A stretch of DNA of 64,000 nt, from positions 146,398 through 210,397 of the forward strand of contig NZ_JAMZCU010000005.1 in assembly GCF_024273195.1 (NCBI RefSeq), written 5' to 3'. This document shows, one piece after another, positions 33,766 to 42,243 of this stretch. Position 1 is the first letter of the stretch; each line of letters starts with the position of its first letter. The translations under genes were made by a program, and so were the position numbers. A model generated the notes under the pieces. The model made no database searches. It was not told the origin of the DNA and was given only the letters and a program-made list of their open reading frames with translations. This DNA is from Devosia ureilytica (GTDB lineage: Bacteria; Pseudomonadota; Alphaproteobacteria; Rhizobiales; Devosiaceae).

Positions 33766-35250
33766 ATGACGCGTGTTCTGGTGGTGGATGATGATCCGGT
33801 GCAATTGCGGCTGACCGCCGAGATTGCCAACCGGGCGGGCTTCAAGCCCATCACCGCAACCGGCGGCGAGCAGGCCCTCGCCCTCCTGCGCGAAGATCCG
33901 CAGTTGGGCGCCATGATCCTTGATCTGGTTATGCCCGATCTCGACGGCATGGGCGTGATGGAGGCGATGCGCAAGGAGGGTCTGAACACCCCTGTGATCA
34001 TCCAGACCGCCAATGCCTCGCTCGAAACCGTCATCTCCGCCATGCGCCAGGGCGCAGCCGATTATTTCGTAAAGCCGGTGGCTCCCGAACGGCTGATCAT
34101 ATCGCTGCGCAATGCCATGAAGCTTGATGCGCTCGAAGCTGCCATCCGGGCCGAGCATGCCCGCAAGGCCGGCACATTCTCGCGCAAGGACATGATTGCC
34201 ACGGCTCCCAGCATGGCGCGGGTCATCACCCTTTGCGCCAAGGCAGCCAAGAGCACCATCCCGGTACTGATCGAGGGCGAAACCGGCACCGGCAAGGAAC
34301 TGGTCGCACGCATCATCCAGGGCACCGGCGAGCGCGCCGGAAAACCCTTCATCACCGTCAACTGCGGGGCCATTCCGCCCAATCTGGTGGAGTCAGTGCT
34401 GTTTGGCCACAAGAAGGGCGCCTTCACCGGCGCCCACGCCGATCAGGCCGGCAAGTTCAGCGAGGCCCATGGCGGCACGCTGTTTCTCGATGAGGTGGGG
34501 GAACTCCCTCTCGACACCCAGGTAAAGCTGCTGCGCGCCCTGCAGGAGGGCGAAATCGAGCCGGTCGGCGCGACACGACCCGAAAAGGTCAATGTGCGGC
34601 TGATCTCGGCCACCAACCGGCGCCTGCTCAACCTCGCAAAATCCGGCGAATTTCGCGAGGACCTGTTCTACCGTCTCAATGTCTTTCCCATCTATGTGCC
34701 GCCGCTGCGTGATCGCCGCGAGGACATGGTTGCCCTGGTCAACCACTTCATCGCACGTTTCTCCGCCGAAGCCGGCAAACGCGTACTGGGTGCCACCCCC
34801 GCCGCCATGGACCTTTTGGGCGCCTACGATTGGCCTGGCAATGTCCGCCAGCTCGAAAATGCCGTCTACCGCGCCATCGTTCTGAGCGACGGGCCATTCC
34901 TTGAAACCCAGGACTTCCCCCAGATCATTGCGCAGTCCGCTGGTCGCGAAGAAGCCTTGCGGTCTCTTGAAAACATCCCCGCTCCCGGTCTGCCGGTGCA
35001 TATCGACGCCGCCACGGCTCGTCCCCGGCTCGAGCCGGCGCCCGAGGCCGCCCGGGATCGGTTCCTCACCGACACCGGCGAATTGCATGCCCTTTCGGAA
35101 ATCGAGCGCGAAGCCATCGCCTTTGCCATCGCCCACCACGGCGGGCGCATGTCGCGGGTTGCCCGGGCCCTGGGCATCGGCCGCTCGACGCTTTACCGCA
35201 AGCTGCACGAATATGGCATGGCCGAGGGGCTGATCAACGACGCAGCGTGA
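33766..35250 (+). CDS. Sigma-54-dependent response regulator (NtrC family)
   Basis: A 494-residue activator with three domains. The receiver (1-120) has VLVVDDDPVQ, the phospho-acceptor Asp53 (MILDLVMPDLDGMGV) and the FVKPV lysine. The AAA+ domain (about 140-390) has Walker A GETGTGKE at 171-178 and a GAFTGA loop at 218-223 for sigma-54 contact. The C terminus is a Fis-type helix-turn-helix (MSRVARALGIGRSTLYRKLH). No histidine kinase lies nearby, so it is an orphan. The ATG at 33766 begins the receiver strand; the longer frame is not supported. Confidence 0.94.
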   Translation: MTRVLVVDDDPVQLRLTAEIANRAGFKPITATGGEQALALLREDPQLGAMILDLVMPDLDGMGVMEAMRKEGLNTPVIIQTANASLETVISAMRQGAADYFVKPVAPERLIISLRNAMKLDALEAAIRAEHARKAGTFSRKDMIATAPSMARVITLCAKAAKSTIPVLIEGETGTGKELVARIIQGTGERAGKPFITVNCGAIPPNLVESVLFGHKKGAFTGAHADQAGKFSEAHGGTLFLDEVGELPLDTQVKLLRALQEGEIEPVGATRPEKVNVRLISATNRRLLNLAKSGEFREDLFYRLNVFPIYVPPLRDRREDMVALVNHFIARFSAEAGKRVLGATPAAMDLLGAYDWPGNVRQLENAVYRAIVLSDGPFLETQDFPQIIAQSAGREEALRSLENIPAPGLPVHIDAATARPRLEPAPEAARDRFLTDTGELHALSEIEREAIAFAIAHHGGRMSRVARALGIGRSTLYRKLHEYGMAEGLINDAA

Positions 35251-35354
35251 CCCATGGTGTTTTGAACAGGAACCACGCGCGTTAACCCTGTTCCTTACCT
35301 GAGCGTTAAGAGATTGGCGCGAATTTCGGCCTTGAACTTAACGACGAGGCCATC

Positions 35355-36023
35355 ATGAGACATTCCGGCACGGCGCTGCTCGCCCTCCTCCTGTTCATGG
35401 CACCGGTCCAGGCCGCTGACCTGGGCTGGGCCGGCAATTCTTCGCCCATCTATTCGCCCACCAGCGCCACGCAGTGGAGCGGCTTTTATGCCGGCATCAA
35501 TGGCGGCTTCGCCTGGGGCACCACGGTCAATTCGCCGGCCCTGCCCGGTGGCACGCTCGACAACAATGCCGCAGGCTGGGGCGTCGGCGCCCAGGCCGGC
35601 TACAATTTCGACATGGGCGGCCTCGTCCTCGGCGGCGAAACTGACCTGCAATGGTCCAGCATTGGCTACCAGGAAGACATCGCCGGCGGAACTTTTGAAG
35701 CCAAAACCGATCTTTTCGGCACCCTGCGCGCCCGCGCCGGCGTCCCCGTCGGCCAGGTCATGCCTTATGCGACCGTGGGTATTGCCTATGGCCGCGGTGT
35801 TGCCCAGGAAAGCACCGGCGTCGTCACCTCGCAAACGGCCAATCACTTCGGCTGGACCGCCGGCCTCGGGCTCGAAGCGCAGGCAACCGCCAATGTCTCG
35901 ATCAAGGCCGAATACCTCTATGTCGACCTCGGCGGACAGCCCTATGGCGGCCTGCCGGTGGGCAATCGCGACATCACCCAGCGCTTCTCGATGGTCCGCG
36001 CCGGCGTCAACTACAAGTTCTAG
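35355..36023 (+). CDS. Outer-membrane beta-barrel protein (Omp25/31-like)
   Basis: A 222-residue protein with a signal peptide (1-20, ending VQA before ADLGW). The alternating-residue barrel starts at WSGFYAGINGGFAWGT and ends RFSMVRAGVNYKF, the C-terminal aromatic being the outer-membrane insertion signal. This matches the eight-stranded OMP_b-brl/Omp25-31 group common in Rhizobiales. It probably supports envelope stability. No partner gene is adjacent. Confidence 0.9.
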   Translation: MRHSGTALLALLLFMAPVQAADLGWAGNSSPIYSPTSATQWSGFYAGINGGFAWGTTVNSPALPGGTLDNNAAGWGVGAQAGYNFDMGGLVLGGETDLQWSSIGYQEDIAGGTFEAKTDLFGTLRARAGVPVGQVMPYATVGIAYGRGVAQESTGVVTSQTANHFGWTAGLGLEAQATANVSIKAEYLYVDLGGQPYGGLPVGNRDITQRFSMVRAGVNYKF

Positions 36024-36069
36024 CCCCCCAGTGCAGGATCGTTTGCCGGCCACAAGGCAGTCGTTCGGT

Positions 36070-36990
36070 TTATCCGAGCTTGATCTGCGCCAGGCCTTCA
36101 GCAAATGAAGTCACCCTGAAATCCGGGAACCGGGCCTTGAATTTGTCGGAGACGAAAATGTTGTCGGCCGCGTAGCGCGGGAGCAATTCGGCGGCGTCCC
36201 GAATAGCCGGCCTCACCAGGCCGGCCAGCCGCAATTGCCAGTGTTTGAGGACCGAATGGCGTGGCTCGGTGCCAAATGTCTCCGCCGCCAGCCCGATGAA
36301 GTCTCCATAGGTCAGGCGGTGATCATCGCAAGGCAGGTGCCAGGTGTGGCCAAAGGCGTCGGGCGTGTTTCCCAGGAGCGCCATGGCGCGGCTGGCGTCG
36401 GGCGTGAAGATGAGGCTGCGCAAGGTGTCGTCGCGAAGCAAGACCCTGGCCGTCTTGCCCTGTCGAAGGGGATCGAGGATGGCGCTATTGGTGATGCTTT
36501 GGGTCTTGCCTGGGCCATAAAATTCTGGCGCCCGGCAGATCATCGCCGTCAGACGGTTTTGCGCCATGGCGGTCAGCAGGTCATTGGCAATGGCGGCGCG
36601 AACGCGTCCCTTTTCGCCATTGGGGGCAAAACGCATGTCCTCGGTCTGCGCTTCGGCCGTCTGGGGGTACATGTAGGTGTTGTCAAAAAAGACCAGTCTG
36701 GTGCCATGGGCAGCGCAGGCCTCGATGACATTGCGCATGATCACCGGCCATTGTTCAACCCAGAGCCGGGTGTCCATCGGCAGGCCGGCCGTCAGATAAA
36801 CCACCTCGGAACCCTGGACGGCGCGCATCGTCTGCTCGGGGTCAAGCAGATCTGCCGCAATCAGCTGATCGGTATCGTTCACCTTGCGCGGATTGCGGCT
36901 GACCAGGCGGATGTCGTCGGTGAAGTCCCGTTTGAGCGCTCTGGCAAGTTCCTCGCCGATCTGTCCCGACGCTCCGAGTATGGTCTGCAT
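36070..36990 (-). CDS. NAD-dependent epimerase/dehydratase-like oxidoreductase
   Basis: A 306-residue Rossmann protein of the extended/atypical SDR type. The glycine motif is TILGASGQIGEELARALKRD and VYLTAGLP follows strand 4. The active-site region is DNTYMYPQTAE, where the Tyr-x-x-x-Lys pair is incomplete (no Lys four residues after the Tyr), so it may be a non-catalytic or divergent member. The ATG is at 36990. Its promoter has TTGACC and TAGAGC separated by 19 bp with a near-palindromic spacer, the hallmark of MerR-regulated genes, and a merR gene is divergently adjacent. Confidence 0.85.
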   Translation of the reverse strand: MQTILGASGQIGEELARALKRDFTDDIRLVSRNPRKVNDTDQLIAADLLDPEQTMRAVQGSEVVYLTAGLPMDTRLWVEQWPVIMRNVIEACAAHGTRLVFFDNTYMYPQTAEAQTEDMRFAPNGEKGRVRAAIANDLLTAMAQNRLTAMICRAPEFYGPGKTQSITNSAILDPLRQGKTARVLLRDDTLRSLIFTPDASRAMALLGNTPDAFGHTWHLPCDDHRLTYGDFIGLAAETFGTEPRHSVLKHWQLRLAGLVRPAIRDAAELLPRYAADNIFVSDKFKARFPDFRVTSFAEGLAQIKLG

Positions 36991-37030
36991 GTATCGCACT
37001 CCGGTCCTGCATATGTCCTTGAATGCGCCA

Positions 37031-37061
37031 GCTCTAACCTTTAAGTTAAGTTGAAGGTCAA
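37031..37061 (-). promoter_or_regulatory. MerR-type promoter of the epimerase-like gene (19-bp spacer)
   Basis: Minus-strand -35 TTGACC (37061-37056) and -10 TAGAGC (37036-37031) are 19 bp apart. The dyad ACCTTTAAGTTAAGTTGAAGGT (plus strand, from 37037) spans the spacer: the outer ACCTT and AAGGT arms are symmetric. MerR regulators activate such over-long spacers by twisting DNA. The same architecture recurs at 38250-38280. Confidence 0.75.
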
Positions 37062-37072
37062 GCGGGGTGGAA

Positions 37073-37531
37073 ATGAAAATTGGCGAACTGGCGCGTCGCA
37101 CCGGCCTGACGGCATCGCGCATACGCTTTTACGAGGGGCTGGGCCTGCTGCCGATGGTGGAACGCATGCCCAATGGCTACCGGCACTACCCCAGAAATGC
37201 TCAAACGGTGTTGGAGCTGATCGACACAGCGCAGCAGGCCGGTTTCAGCCTTGACGAAATCCGCACCCTGCTGCCTGTCAATCTGGAGACGTGGGATCAT
37301 TCGGCGCTGGTGGAAACCTTGCGCCGCAAGCTCGCAGAGATCACGGCGCTGCAAGCGCGGCTGGCCCAGAGCAAAGCGCAATTGCAGAACCTGCTCGGCG
37401 ACATAGAACGCAAACCAGACGACATGACCTGCGCCGACAATGCCCGGCGTGTGCTTTCGACCATGCTGTTGGAGGCCCGTCACGTCACCGAGACCGGCGC
37501 CGTTCCGCGTATCGCCCGGCAGTCCTCCTAG
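37073..37531 (+). CDS. MerR-family transcriptional regulator
   Basis: A 152-residue regulator with an N-terminal winged helix-turn-helix (MKIGELARRTGLTASRIRFY then EGLGLLP, NGYRHY). A dimerisation helix at about 78-112 and a short C-terminal segment follow. It has one cysteine, Cys120. CueR uses Cys112 and Cys120 for copper, so a metal pair is not present here, and a single thiol suggests sensing of an electrophile or oxidant. It lies between two genes whose promoters carry matching MerR-type sites. Its stop TAG shares CTAG with the stop of the convergent DJ-1-like gene. The ATG at 37073 is preferred over a GTG at 37067. Confidence 0.93.
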   Translation: MKIGELARRTGLTASRIRFYEGLGLLPMVERMPNGYRHYPRNAQTVLELIDTAQQAGFSLDEIRTLLPVNLETWDHSALVETLRRKLAEITALQARLAQSKAQLQNLLGDIERKPDDMTCADNARRVLSTMLLEARHVTETGAVPRIARQSS

Positions 37532-38220
37532 CGGCCGCCGAGCGCCATGACGATCTTTTCAGCAGTTAGTTTGGCCGAAAAGGGGTTTTGACCGGTGATC
37601 AGCCGGCCATCGACGCGGGCGTAAGGCAGGAACGGCAGCAGCGCCTTCTGGTAATGCGCGCCGCGTTTTTTCATTTCCGCTTCCGCATTGTAGGGCACAT
37701 GACTGGCCACGCCAGCGACCACCTCCTCAGTCCAGGCAAAGCCTGTCACATCCTTGCCGGTGACCAGGTTGGTGCCGTCTGACAGGGTGACATTGAGCAG
37801 CCCGCAGTAGCCATGACACACCGAGGCGACCACGCCGCCCTGCTCCCAGATGGCTCGCGTCAGCGCCTGCAGGCCAGGATCGTCTGGAAAGTCCCACATG
37901 ACCGCATGGCCACCCGTAAAGTAGATGGCGTCGAATTGCGCCGGATCGACCTCATCGGGCCGAAGGGTTGTGGCCAACATATTCATGCGTTTCGGATCGT
38001 CGAGCCACGCCCTGGCCGAGGCATCGAGCAACGGCCATTTGAGAGCCCGAGGCTCAAGCGGAGATCGGCCGCCCTTGGGACTGACGATGACCTGCTCGTA
38101 ACCCTGCGCTTCGAAATGGTCCCAGGCATGGGTCAGCTCCGACAACCACAACCCGGTTGGCTCACCCGGATCGTCGTAATGGGCGACATTGGTCACGACA
38201 TGAATGATGCGCTTGGGCAT
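37528..38220 (-). CDS. DJ-1/PfpI-superfamily protein (type 1 glutamine-amidotransferase-like, HchA-like)
   Basis: A 230-residue protein with the nucleophile elbow VVASVCHGYCGLL, Cys135 followed by His136, and the acidic partner near Glu20 (DDPGEPTGLWLSEL). GGHAVMWDFPDDP is the oxyanion region. HchA/DJ-1 relatives act as glyoxalase III or as deglycases for methylglyoxal-modified proteins, so a role in carbonyl stress is plausible. Its promoter (38250-38280) has the same 19-bp-spaced MerR-type site as the epimerase gene. The start at 38220 is chosen by homology. Confidence 0.88.
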   Translation of the reverse strand: MPKRIIHVVTNVAHYDDPGEPTGLWLSELTHAWDHFEAQGYEQVIVSPKGGRSPLEPRALKWPLLDASARAWLDDPKRMNMLATTLRPDEVDPAQFDAIYFTGGHAVMWDFPDDPGLQALTRAIWEQGGVVASVCHGYCGLLNVTLSDGTNLVTGKDVTGFAWTEEVVAGVASHVPYNAEAEMKKRGAHYQKALLPFLPYARVDGRLITGQNPFSAKLTAEKIVMALGGR

Positions 38221-38249
38221 GAAAGCGGTTCCGATATGAAGTGCAGCTG

Positions 38250-38280
38250 AGCATAACCTTGAAGCTATGTTTAAGGTCAA
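38250..38280 (-). promoter_or_regulatory. MerR-type promoter of the DJ-1-like gene (19-bp spacer)
   Basis: Minus-strand TTGACC (38280-38275), a 19-bp spacer TTAAACATAGCTTCAAGGT, then TATGCT (38255-38250). The arms ACCTT and AAGGT match those of the promoter at 37031-37061, so a common regulator is likely, namely the adjacent MerR. Confidence 0.75.
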
Positions 38281-38604
38281 GCCTGCAAACTGAGTATCGG
38301 AAATGCCAATGCTCCCGCGCGTGTGGTCGCAAAGATCGATGAGCGTCGTTGACACGAAGTTCGCGCCGCTCGGTCCACACAGTTCAGCGAAGTCGCTGTC
38401 CGAAGCCCAGCTCCCTACTGGATCTTTGCCAGCCACCGATCCATCAGCCACCCCGGTTTGGACGCCTTGAAACGTTGGCGGCTTCGGCCAAGGCCGACGT
38501 TCGGTCAGTGCGTTCTATTCCGCTTTGATACGAGCGTTTCGCAAGGCACGCCACCTCACTTGTTCGTTACGTCCTCGAAGGCGCTCACGTTGCTCGCCTG
38601 CCCC
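38281..38604. other. Stretch without a recognisable gene
   Basis: Between the DJ-1-like gene promoter and the next operon promoter there are about 320 bases with only short open frames on either strand. I find no protein family, RNA or repeat. It could be a decayed gene or the boundary of an inserted segment, but I see nothing that proves either. Confidence 0.5.
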
Positions 38605-38642
38605 TTGACTTAAACTGACTATACTCATATTTGAGCATAGTC
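38605..38642 (+). promoter_or_regulatory. Promoter with 26-bp operator dyad before the hydrolase/EthD/TetR operon
   Basis: TTGACT (38605-38610), 17 bp, then TATTTG (38628-38633) form a plausible promoter. Overlapping it, 38617-38642 reads as inverted arms GACTATACTCATA and TTTGAGCATAGTC, a 26-bp dyad with mismatches only at position 7 and the centre. It is probably bound by the TetR protein encoded by the third gene of the operon. Confidence 0.7.
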
Positions 38643-38697
38643 ACTAATAAGGCCTGCGGACTATGTGGCCCGCAACGCCCAGCGCAAGGAGCCCATC

Positions 38698-39564
38698 ATG
38701 GACAGGAACATCCCTTCAAACGAAACCATCGCCACCCGCTACAAGGACGCACCGGCGCGCACGATCACGGCCGGCGGCGTCAGCTATGCCTATCGCGAAT
38801 TGGGACCCAGGGGCGGCGTGCCCGTCGTGTTCTTCGTTCACCTGGCCGCGAACCTCGACAATTGGGACCCGCGCATCATCGACCCCATCGCCAAGGGCCA
38901 TCACGTCATTGCCTTCGACAATCGCGGACTCGGCGCATCGTCAGGCAAGGTGCCGGACAGCGTCGAGGCCATGGCCGAGGATGCGGCGACCTTCATCCGG
39001 GCGCTCGGCTTGGAAAAGATCGACATCTTCTCGTTTTCGCTCGGCGGCATGGTCGCCCAGGCGTTGGTCGCGAAATATCCCGGCCTCGTCCGCAAGCTGA
39101 TCCTCACCGGCACCGGCCCTGCGGGTGGCAAGGACATCGACAAGGTGAGGGGCATCACCTATTTCGACATTCTCCGCGCCACCCTGACCGGGTCCGATCC
39201 CAAGGAGTTCCTGTTCTTCAACCGCAACGCCATTGGCAAAAGTGCAGGCCGCGCTTTCGTTGGCCGGCTGAAAGAGCGCACCGTCAACCGTGACGTGCCG
39301 GTCAGGATCAAGGCCCTTCAGACGCAGCTCCGCGCCATCGAGAAGTGGGGACGTTCGGCCCCGGCGGACCTATCGAGGATCACTCAACCCACGCTGATCG
39401 CCAATGGCGACAATGACCGTATGGTGCCTTCGGTTCTCTCGACCGACCTGCATCGCCGGATCAAAGGCTCGGAACTGGTCATCTACCCCGATTCCGGCCA
39501 CGGCGGCATTTTCCAGTTCCACGAGAAGTTCGCGCCGGTTGCCGTCGCGTTTCTTGATCGTTGA
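38698..39564 (+). CDS. Alpha/beta-fold hydrolase
   Basis: A 288-residue hydrolase: GGVPVVFFVHLAANLDNWDP, HVIAFDNRGLGASSGKVPD, the nucleophile elbow DIFSFSLGGMVAQALVA (SFSLG, the first Gly of GxSxG being Ser) and NGDNDRMVPSVLS with SGHGGIFQFHEKF for Asp and His. It resembles hydrolases that act on small lipophilic esters. AAGGA is at a good distance from the ATG at 38698. It is the first gene of a three-gene operon with an EthD-like protein and a TetR regulator. Confidence 0.87.
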   Translation: MDRNIPSNETIATRYKDAPARTITAGGVSYAYRELGPRGGVPVVFFVHLAANLDNWDPRIIDPIAKGHHVIAFDNRGLGASSGKVPDSVEAMAEDAATFIRALGLEKIDIFSFSLGGMVAQALVAKYPGLVRKLILTGTGPAGGKDIDKVRGITYFDILRATLTGSDPKEFLFFNRNAIGKSAGRAFVGRLKERTVNRDVPVRIKALQTQLRAIEKWGRSAPADLSRITQPTLIANGDNDRMVPSVLSTDLHRRIKGSELVIYPDSGHGGIFQFHEKFAPVAVAFLDR

Positions 39565-39587
39565 TTGCAGCGCCAGGGAGCCAGAAA

Positions 39588-40379
39588 ATGGGTAAATCGC
39601 CAAAGGTGCGCAAGCACTTCTCGAGCTCGATCCTGCTGTGGGTCAGGAACGACCAGCCTCGCGACAGGGGAATGGCCTATTGGAAGGGGCCGCATTCTCG
39701 GATCATCTCGGCGACGCCGGGAATGGAGGAATACCGGCAGATCCACCTTGCCGAGGACAACCGCGGGGTCTGGCCGGCGACGGCTGGCATGGAGACGGTC
39801 ATCCCGGCTGCACGAAAAATAGACGGGGTCGCCGAGGTCACGTTCAAATCGATCTTTTCGGTGTTCCAGGGGCGCAAGCAGACCCAGATGGCCTACAAGG
39901 ACGAGATCAACCTGTTCAGGCGCACGTTGCTTTACCTCGGCCCGCCGGGTTGGTCCCGCTGGTACGAAGTTGGTCGGCCCGGCGAAGAGGTCGGCTCGCG
40001 CGTCCTGGTTTATCTCAGGCGGCGGGACAGCGTTGGCGCTGCGGCGTTTCGGAGATTCATCAACGCCGAACTTGCGCCGGCGCTCGCCGCGAGCGGTCTA
40101 CTAAAGGAGTTGCGGACGCAGACCTTCCTGCCCTGGACCAGGCGCCTTTGGGATACGCCCAATGTCGCCCACGACAACCCCGCCGACCAGCGGTTCCACG
40201 CCTCGCTGATCCTTGGCTTTGCCGACGCAGCCGCCCAGGCAGCGTTCCTGGAGAGCCACGAGGTTTCGTCTCTCTCGCGCGGGTTGGCGCGGTTTGCCTC
40301 CGCCGCCCACGCCTACCAGGTCTCGGAAGCGCTGACCTTCGTGAAGGGTGGTGTCGCCCTTCCTGACGATCAGGAGTAA
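39588..40379 (+). CDS. EthD-like dimeric alpha/beta-barrel protein
   Basis: A 263-residue protein with two related halves. The first (SSSILLWVRNDQPRDRGMAY, YWKGPHSRIISATPGMEEYR) looks like an EthD/dimeric alpha-beta-barrel domain, and the second (VLVYLRRRDSVGAAAFRRFI, FHASLILGFADAAAQAAFLE) repeats the pattern. I recall relatives annotated as strictosidine synthase, a name the visible fold does not support. With a hydrolase before it and a TetR regulator after it, a role in degrading or detoxifying a small organic compound is plausible. The ATG is at 39588. Confidence 0.65.
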   Translation: MGKSPKVRKHFSSSILLWVRNDQPRDRGMAYWKGPHSRIISATPGMEEYRQIHLAEDNRGVWPATAGMETVIPAARKIDGVAEVTFKSIFSVFQGRKQTQMAYKDEINLFRRTLLYLGPPGWSRWYEVGRPGEEVGSRVLVYLRRRDSVGAAAFRRFINAELAPALAASGLLKELRTQTFLPWTRRLWDTPNVAHDNPADQRFHASLILGFADAAAQAAFLESHEVSSLSRGLARFASAAHAYQVSEALTFVKGGVALPDDQE

Positions 40380-40449
40380 TCGGTGATAGACATGGGAGGC
40401 AGCATGCCGTGCCTCTCATATCAAGTCGCCGTCACTGAAGGAATTGCTC

Positions 40450-41052
40450 ATGCCCCCTGCCCCCCGGCCAATCGGACGCCGCGAGCGCAACAAGCAGGAT
40501 AAGCTCGAACGCATCATTGCAGCAGCCCGCGCGCTCTTCGAGGAGCGCGGCGTCGATGCTGTCACGACCCAACAGATCGCAGACAAAGCCGATATCGGCA
40601 CCGGAACCCTGTTCCTTTATGCCAAGAGCAAGAGCGAGCTGTTCCTTCTGGTCCAGAACTCAAGCTATGTCAGCGCCCTTGAAGAGGGCACCGCAGCGGC
40701 CGAGAACATCCCCGACGTGTTGACGGCGATCATCGCGATCATCCGCCCGGTCGTCGAATGCAACCGCGTCCATATCGAGAATGGCCGGACCTACCTCAAG
40801 GAGCTCGTCTTCGGGGACCCCGAAGAGCCACATCACCGTGACGCACTGGTCCTTACCGTCAGGACCGAGCAGGCAATCGCCGCCGTCTTGAGCCGAGATG
40901 GACGCATCAGCGCCGACGATGCCGCAAAGATGGCGCAGATCGTCTCGGCCATCATGTTCGTCAGCATGTCGACGACGATCAATGCCGCCCATTCTGTGGA
41001 CCAGGTCATGGCCGAAATCGCCGGCCGCCTCAGCGTCCTGCTTCGCCGCTGA
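40450..41052 (+). CDS. TetR/AcrR-family regulator
   Basis: A 200-residue regulator. The helix-turn-helix is at about residues 15-60 (KLERIIAAARALFEERGVDA, VTTQQIADKADIGTGTLFLY). The helical C-terminal ligand domain has no recognised subgroup. It is the last gene of the operon starting at 38698 and probably represses it through the 26-bp dyad at 38617. Start at ATG 40450, preceded by AAGGA. Confidence 0.92.
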   Translation: MPPAPRPIGRRERNKQDKLERIIAAARALFEERGVDAVTTQQIADKADIGTGTLFLYAKSKSELFLLVQNSSYVSALEEGTAAAENIPDVLTAIIAIIRPVVECNRVHIENGRTYLKELVFGDPEEPHHRDALVLTVRTEQAIAAVLSRDGRISADDAAKMAQIVSAIMFVSMSTTINAAHSVDQVMAEIAGRLSVLLRR

Positions 41053-41143
41053 GGCGGCGGGGCGTGATCTGGCGCTGAAGGATAGGCCGGTGCATGCCTT
41101 CAATCAGGCTTCTCCGTGCGCGGAACGCCCGCTGCTACCTGTG

Positions 41144-42217
41144 TCAGACGATTACGCGCGTGCCGCCCTCGTTGAACAAATGCACTTTGTTTGGCGGAAA
41201 ACCGAGAGTCAGGGTTTGGCCGACATGGCAGTTGGTGTCGCCGTCAAGGGCAACGATAATCCCCTGTCCATTGGTCAGAGACAAGCTGACGAGGGTCTCG
41301 TTGCCCAGGTGTTCAACCAAAATTACCGTGCCCGAAAGTGGCCCGTCGTTCATGGCGGTGAGATCGTGCGGCCGCACGCCCAAGGTCAGCTTGTCGCCTG
41401 CCCGATTGTCCGATGCGGGCAGTGTCAGTCCCTGAAGGGCGGGCCCAGATAGCCGCATGGAGCCACCGTCGACGGCCTCGACCGTGACTTCGAGGAAATT
41501 CATTTTCGGCGAGCCGATGAAGCCAGCGACGAACTTGTTTGCAGGGCGATGGTAGAGTTCGAGCGGCGTGCCCACCTGCTGAACGATGCCGGCATTGAGG
41601 ACGACGATTTTGTCGGCCAGCGTCATGGCCTCGACCTGGTCGTGCGTCACATAGACCATGGTCGCCTTGAGGTCGGCATGGAGCTTGGCCAGTTCCATGC
41701 GCATGTCCACCCGCAATGCGGCATCGAGATTGGACAAAGGTTCATCAAACAGGAAGACGCCGGGCTTGCGCACAATGGCGCGGCCGATGGCGACGCGTTG
41801 GCGCTGGCCGCCCGACAATTGGCTCGGACGCCGCTCCAGGAGATGCTCCATCTGGAGAATGCGGGCGGCTTCGGCCACCTTGGCATCCTTCTCGGCCTTG
41901 GGTGCATTGGCGATGGTGAGGCCGAAAGCCAGGTTCTCCCGCACGGTCATATGCGGAAAAATGGCATAGGACTGGAACACCATGGCAATGCTGCGATCCT
42001 TAGGGGGGAGATCGTTGACCACGCGGTCGCCGATGCTCAGCGTCCCGCCGCTGATGTCTTCAAGCCCGGCGATCATGCGCAGAAGGGTCGACTTGCCGCA
42101 GCCCGAGGGGCCGACAAAGACGCAGAATTCGCCATCTGCGATCTCTATGTCGACGCCCTTGATGATATCGGCGGCGCCGTAGTTCTTGCGGACATTCTTG
42201 AGGGAAACGCTGGCCAT
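41144..42217 (-). CDS. Sugar ABC transporter ATP-binding protein (MalK/UgpC type)
   Basis: A 357-residue ATPase: Walker A GPSGCGKST at 36-44, signature QLSGGQRQRVAIGRAIVRKP, Walker B GVFLFDEPLSNLD and a C-terminal TOBE/regulatory region (from about 235) as in UgpC and MalK. It drives import of the sugar bound by the operon's solute-binding protein. It is the last gene of the LacI-led operon on the minus strand, 26 bases after the glycosidase. Confidence 0.95.
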   Translation of the reverse strand: MASVSLKNVRKNYGAADIIKGVDIEIADGEFCVFVGPSGCGKSTLLRMIAGLEDISGGTLSIGDRVVNDLPPKDRSIAMVFQSYAIFPHMTVRENLAFGLTIANAPKAEKDAKVAEAARILQMEHLLERRPSQLSGGQRQRVAIGRAIVRKPGVFLFDEPLSNLDAALRVDMRMELAKLHADLKATMVYVTHDQVEAMTLADKIVVLNAGIVQQVGTPLELYHRPANKFVAGFIGSPKMNFLEVTVEAVDGGSMRLSGPALQGLTLPASDNRAGDKLTLGVRPHDLTAMNDGPLSGTVILVEHLGNETLVSLSLTNGQGIIVALDGDTNCHVGQTLTLGFPPNKVHLFNEGGTRVIV

Positions 42218-42243
42218 GTCGGTGTCCTTGCGAGTGTTCGGGG

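Noticed and set aside
39588..40379. Strictosidine synthase as product name
   Set aside because: The visible pattern is a duplicated dimeric alpha/beta barrel and not a six-bladed propeller, so the name seems a database carry-over.
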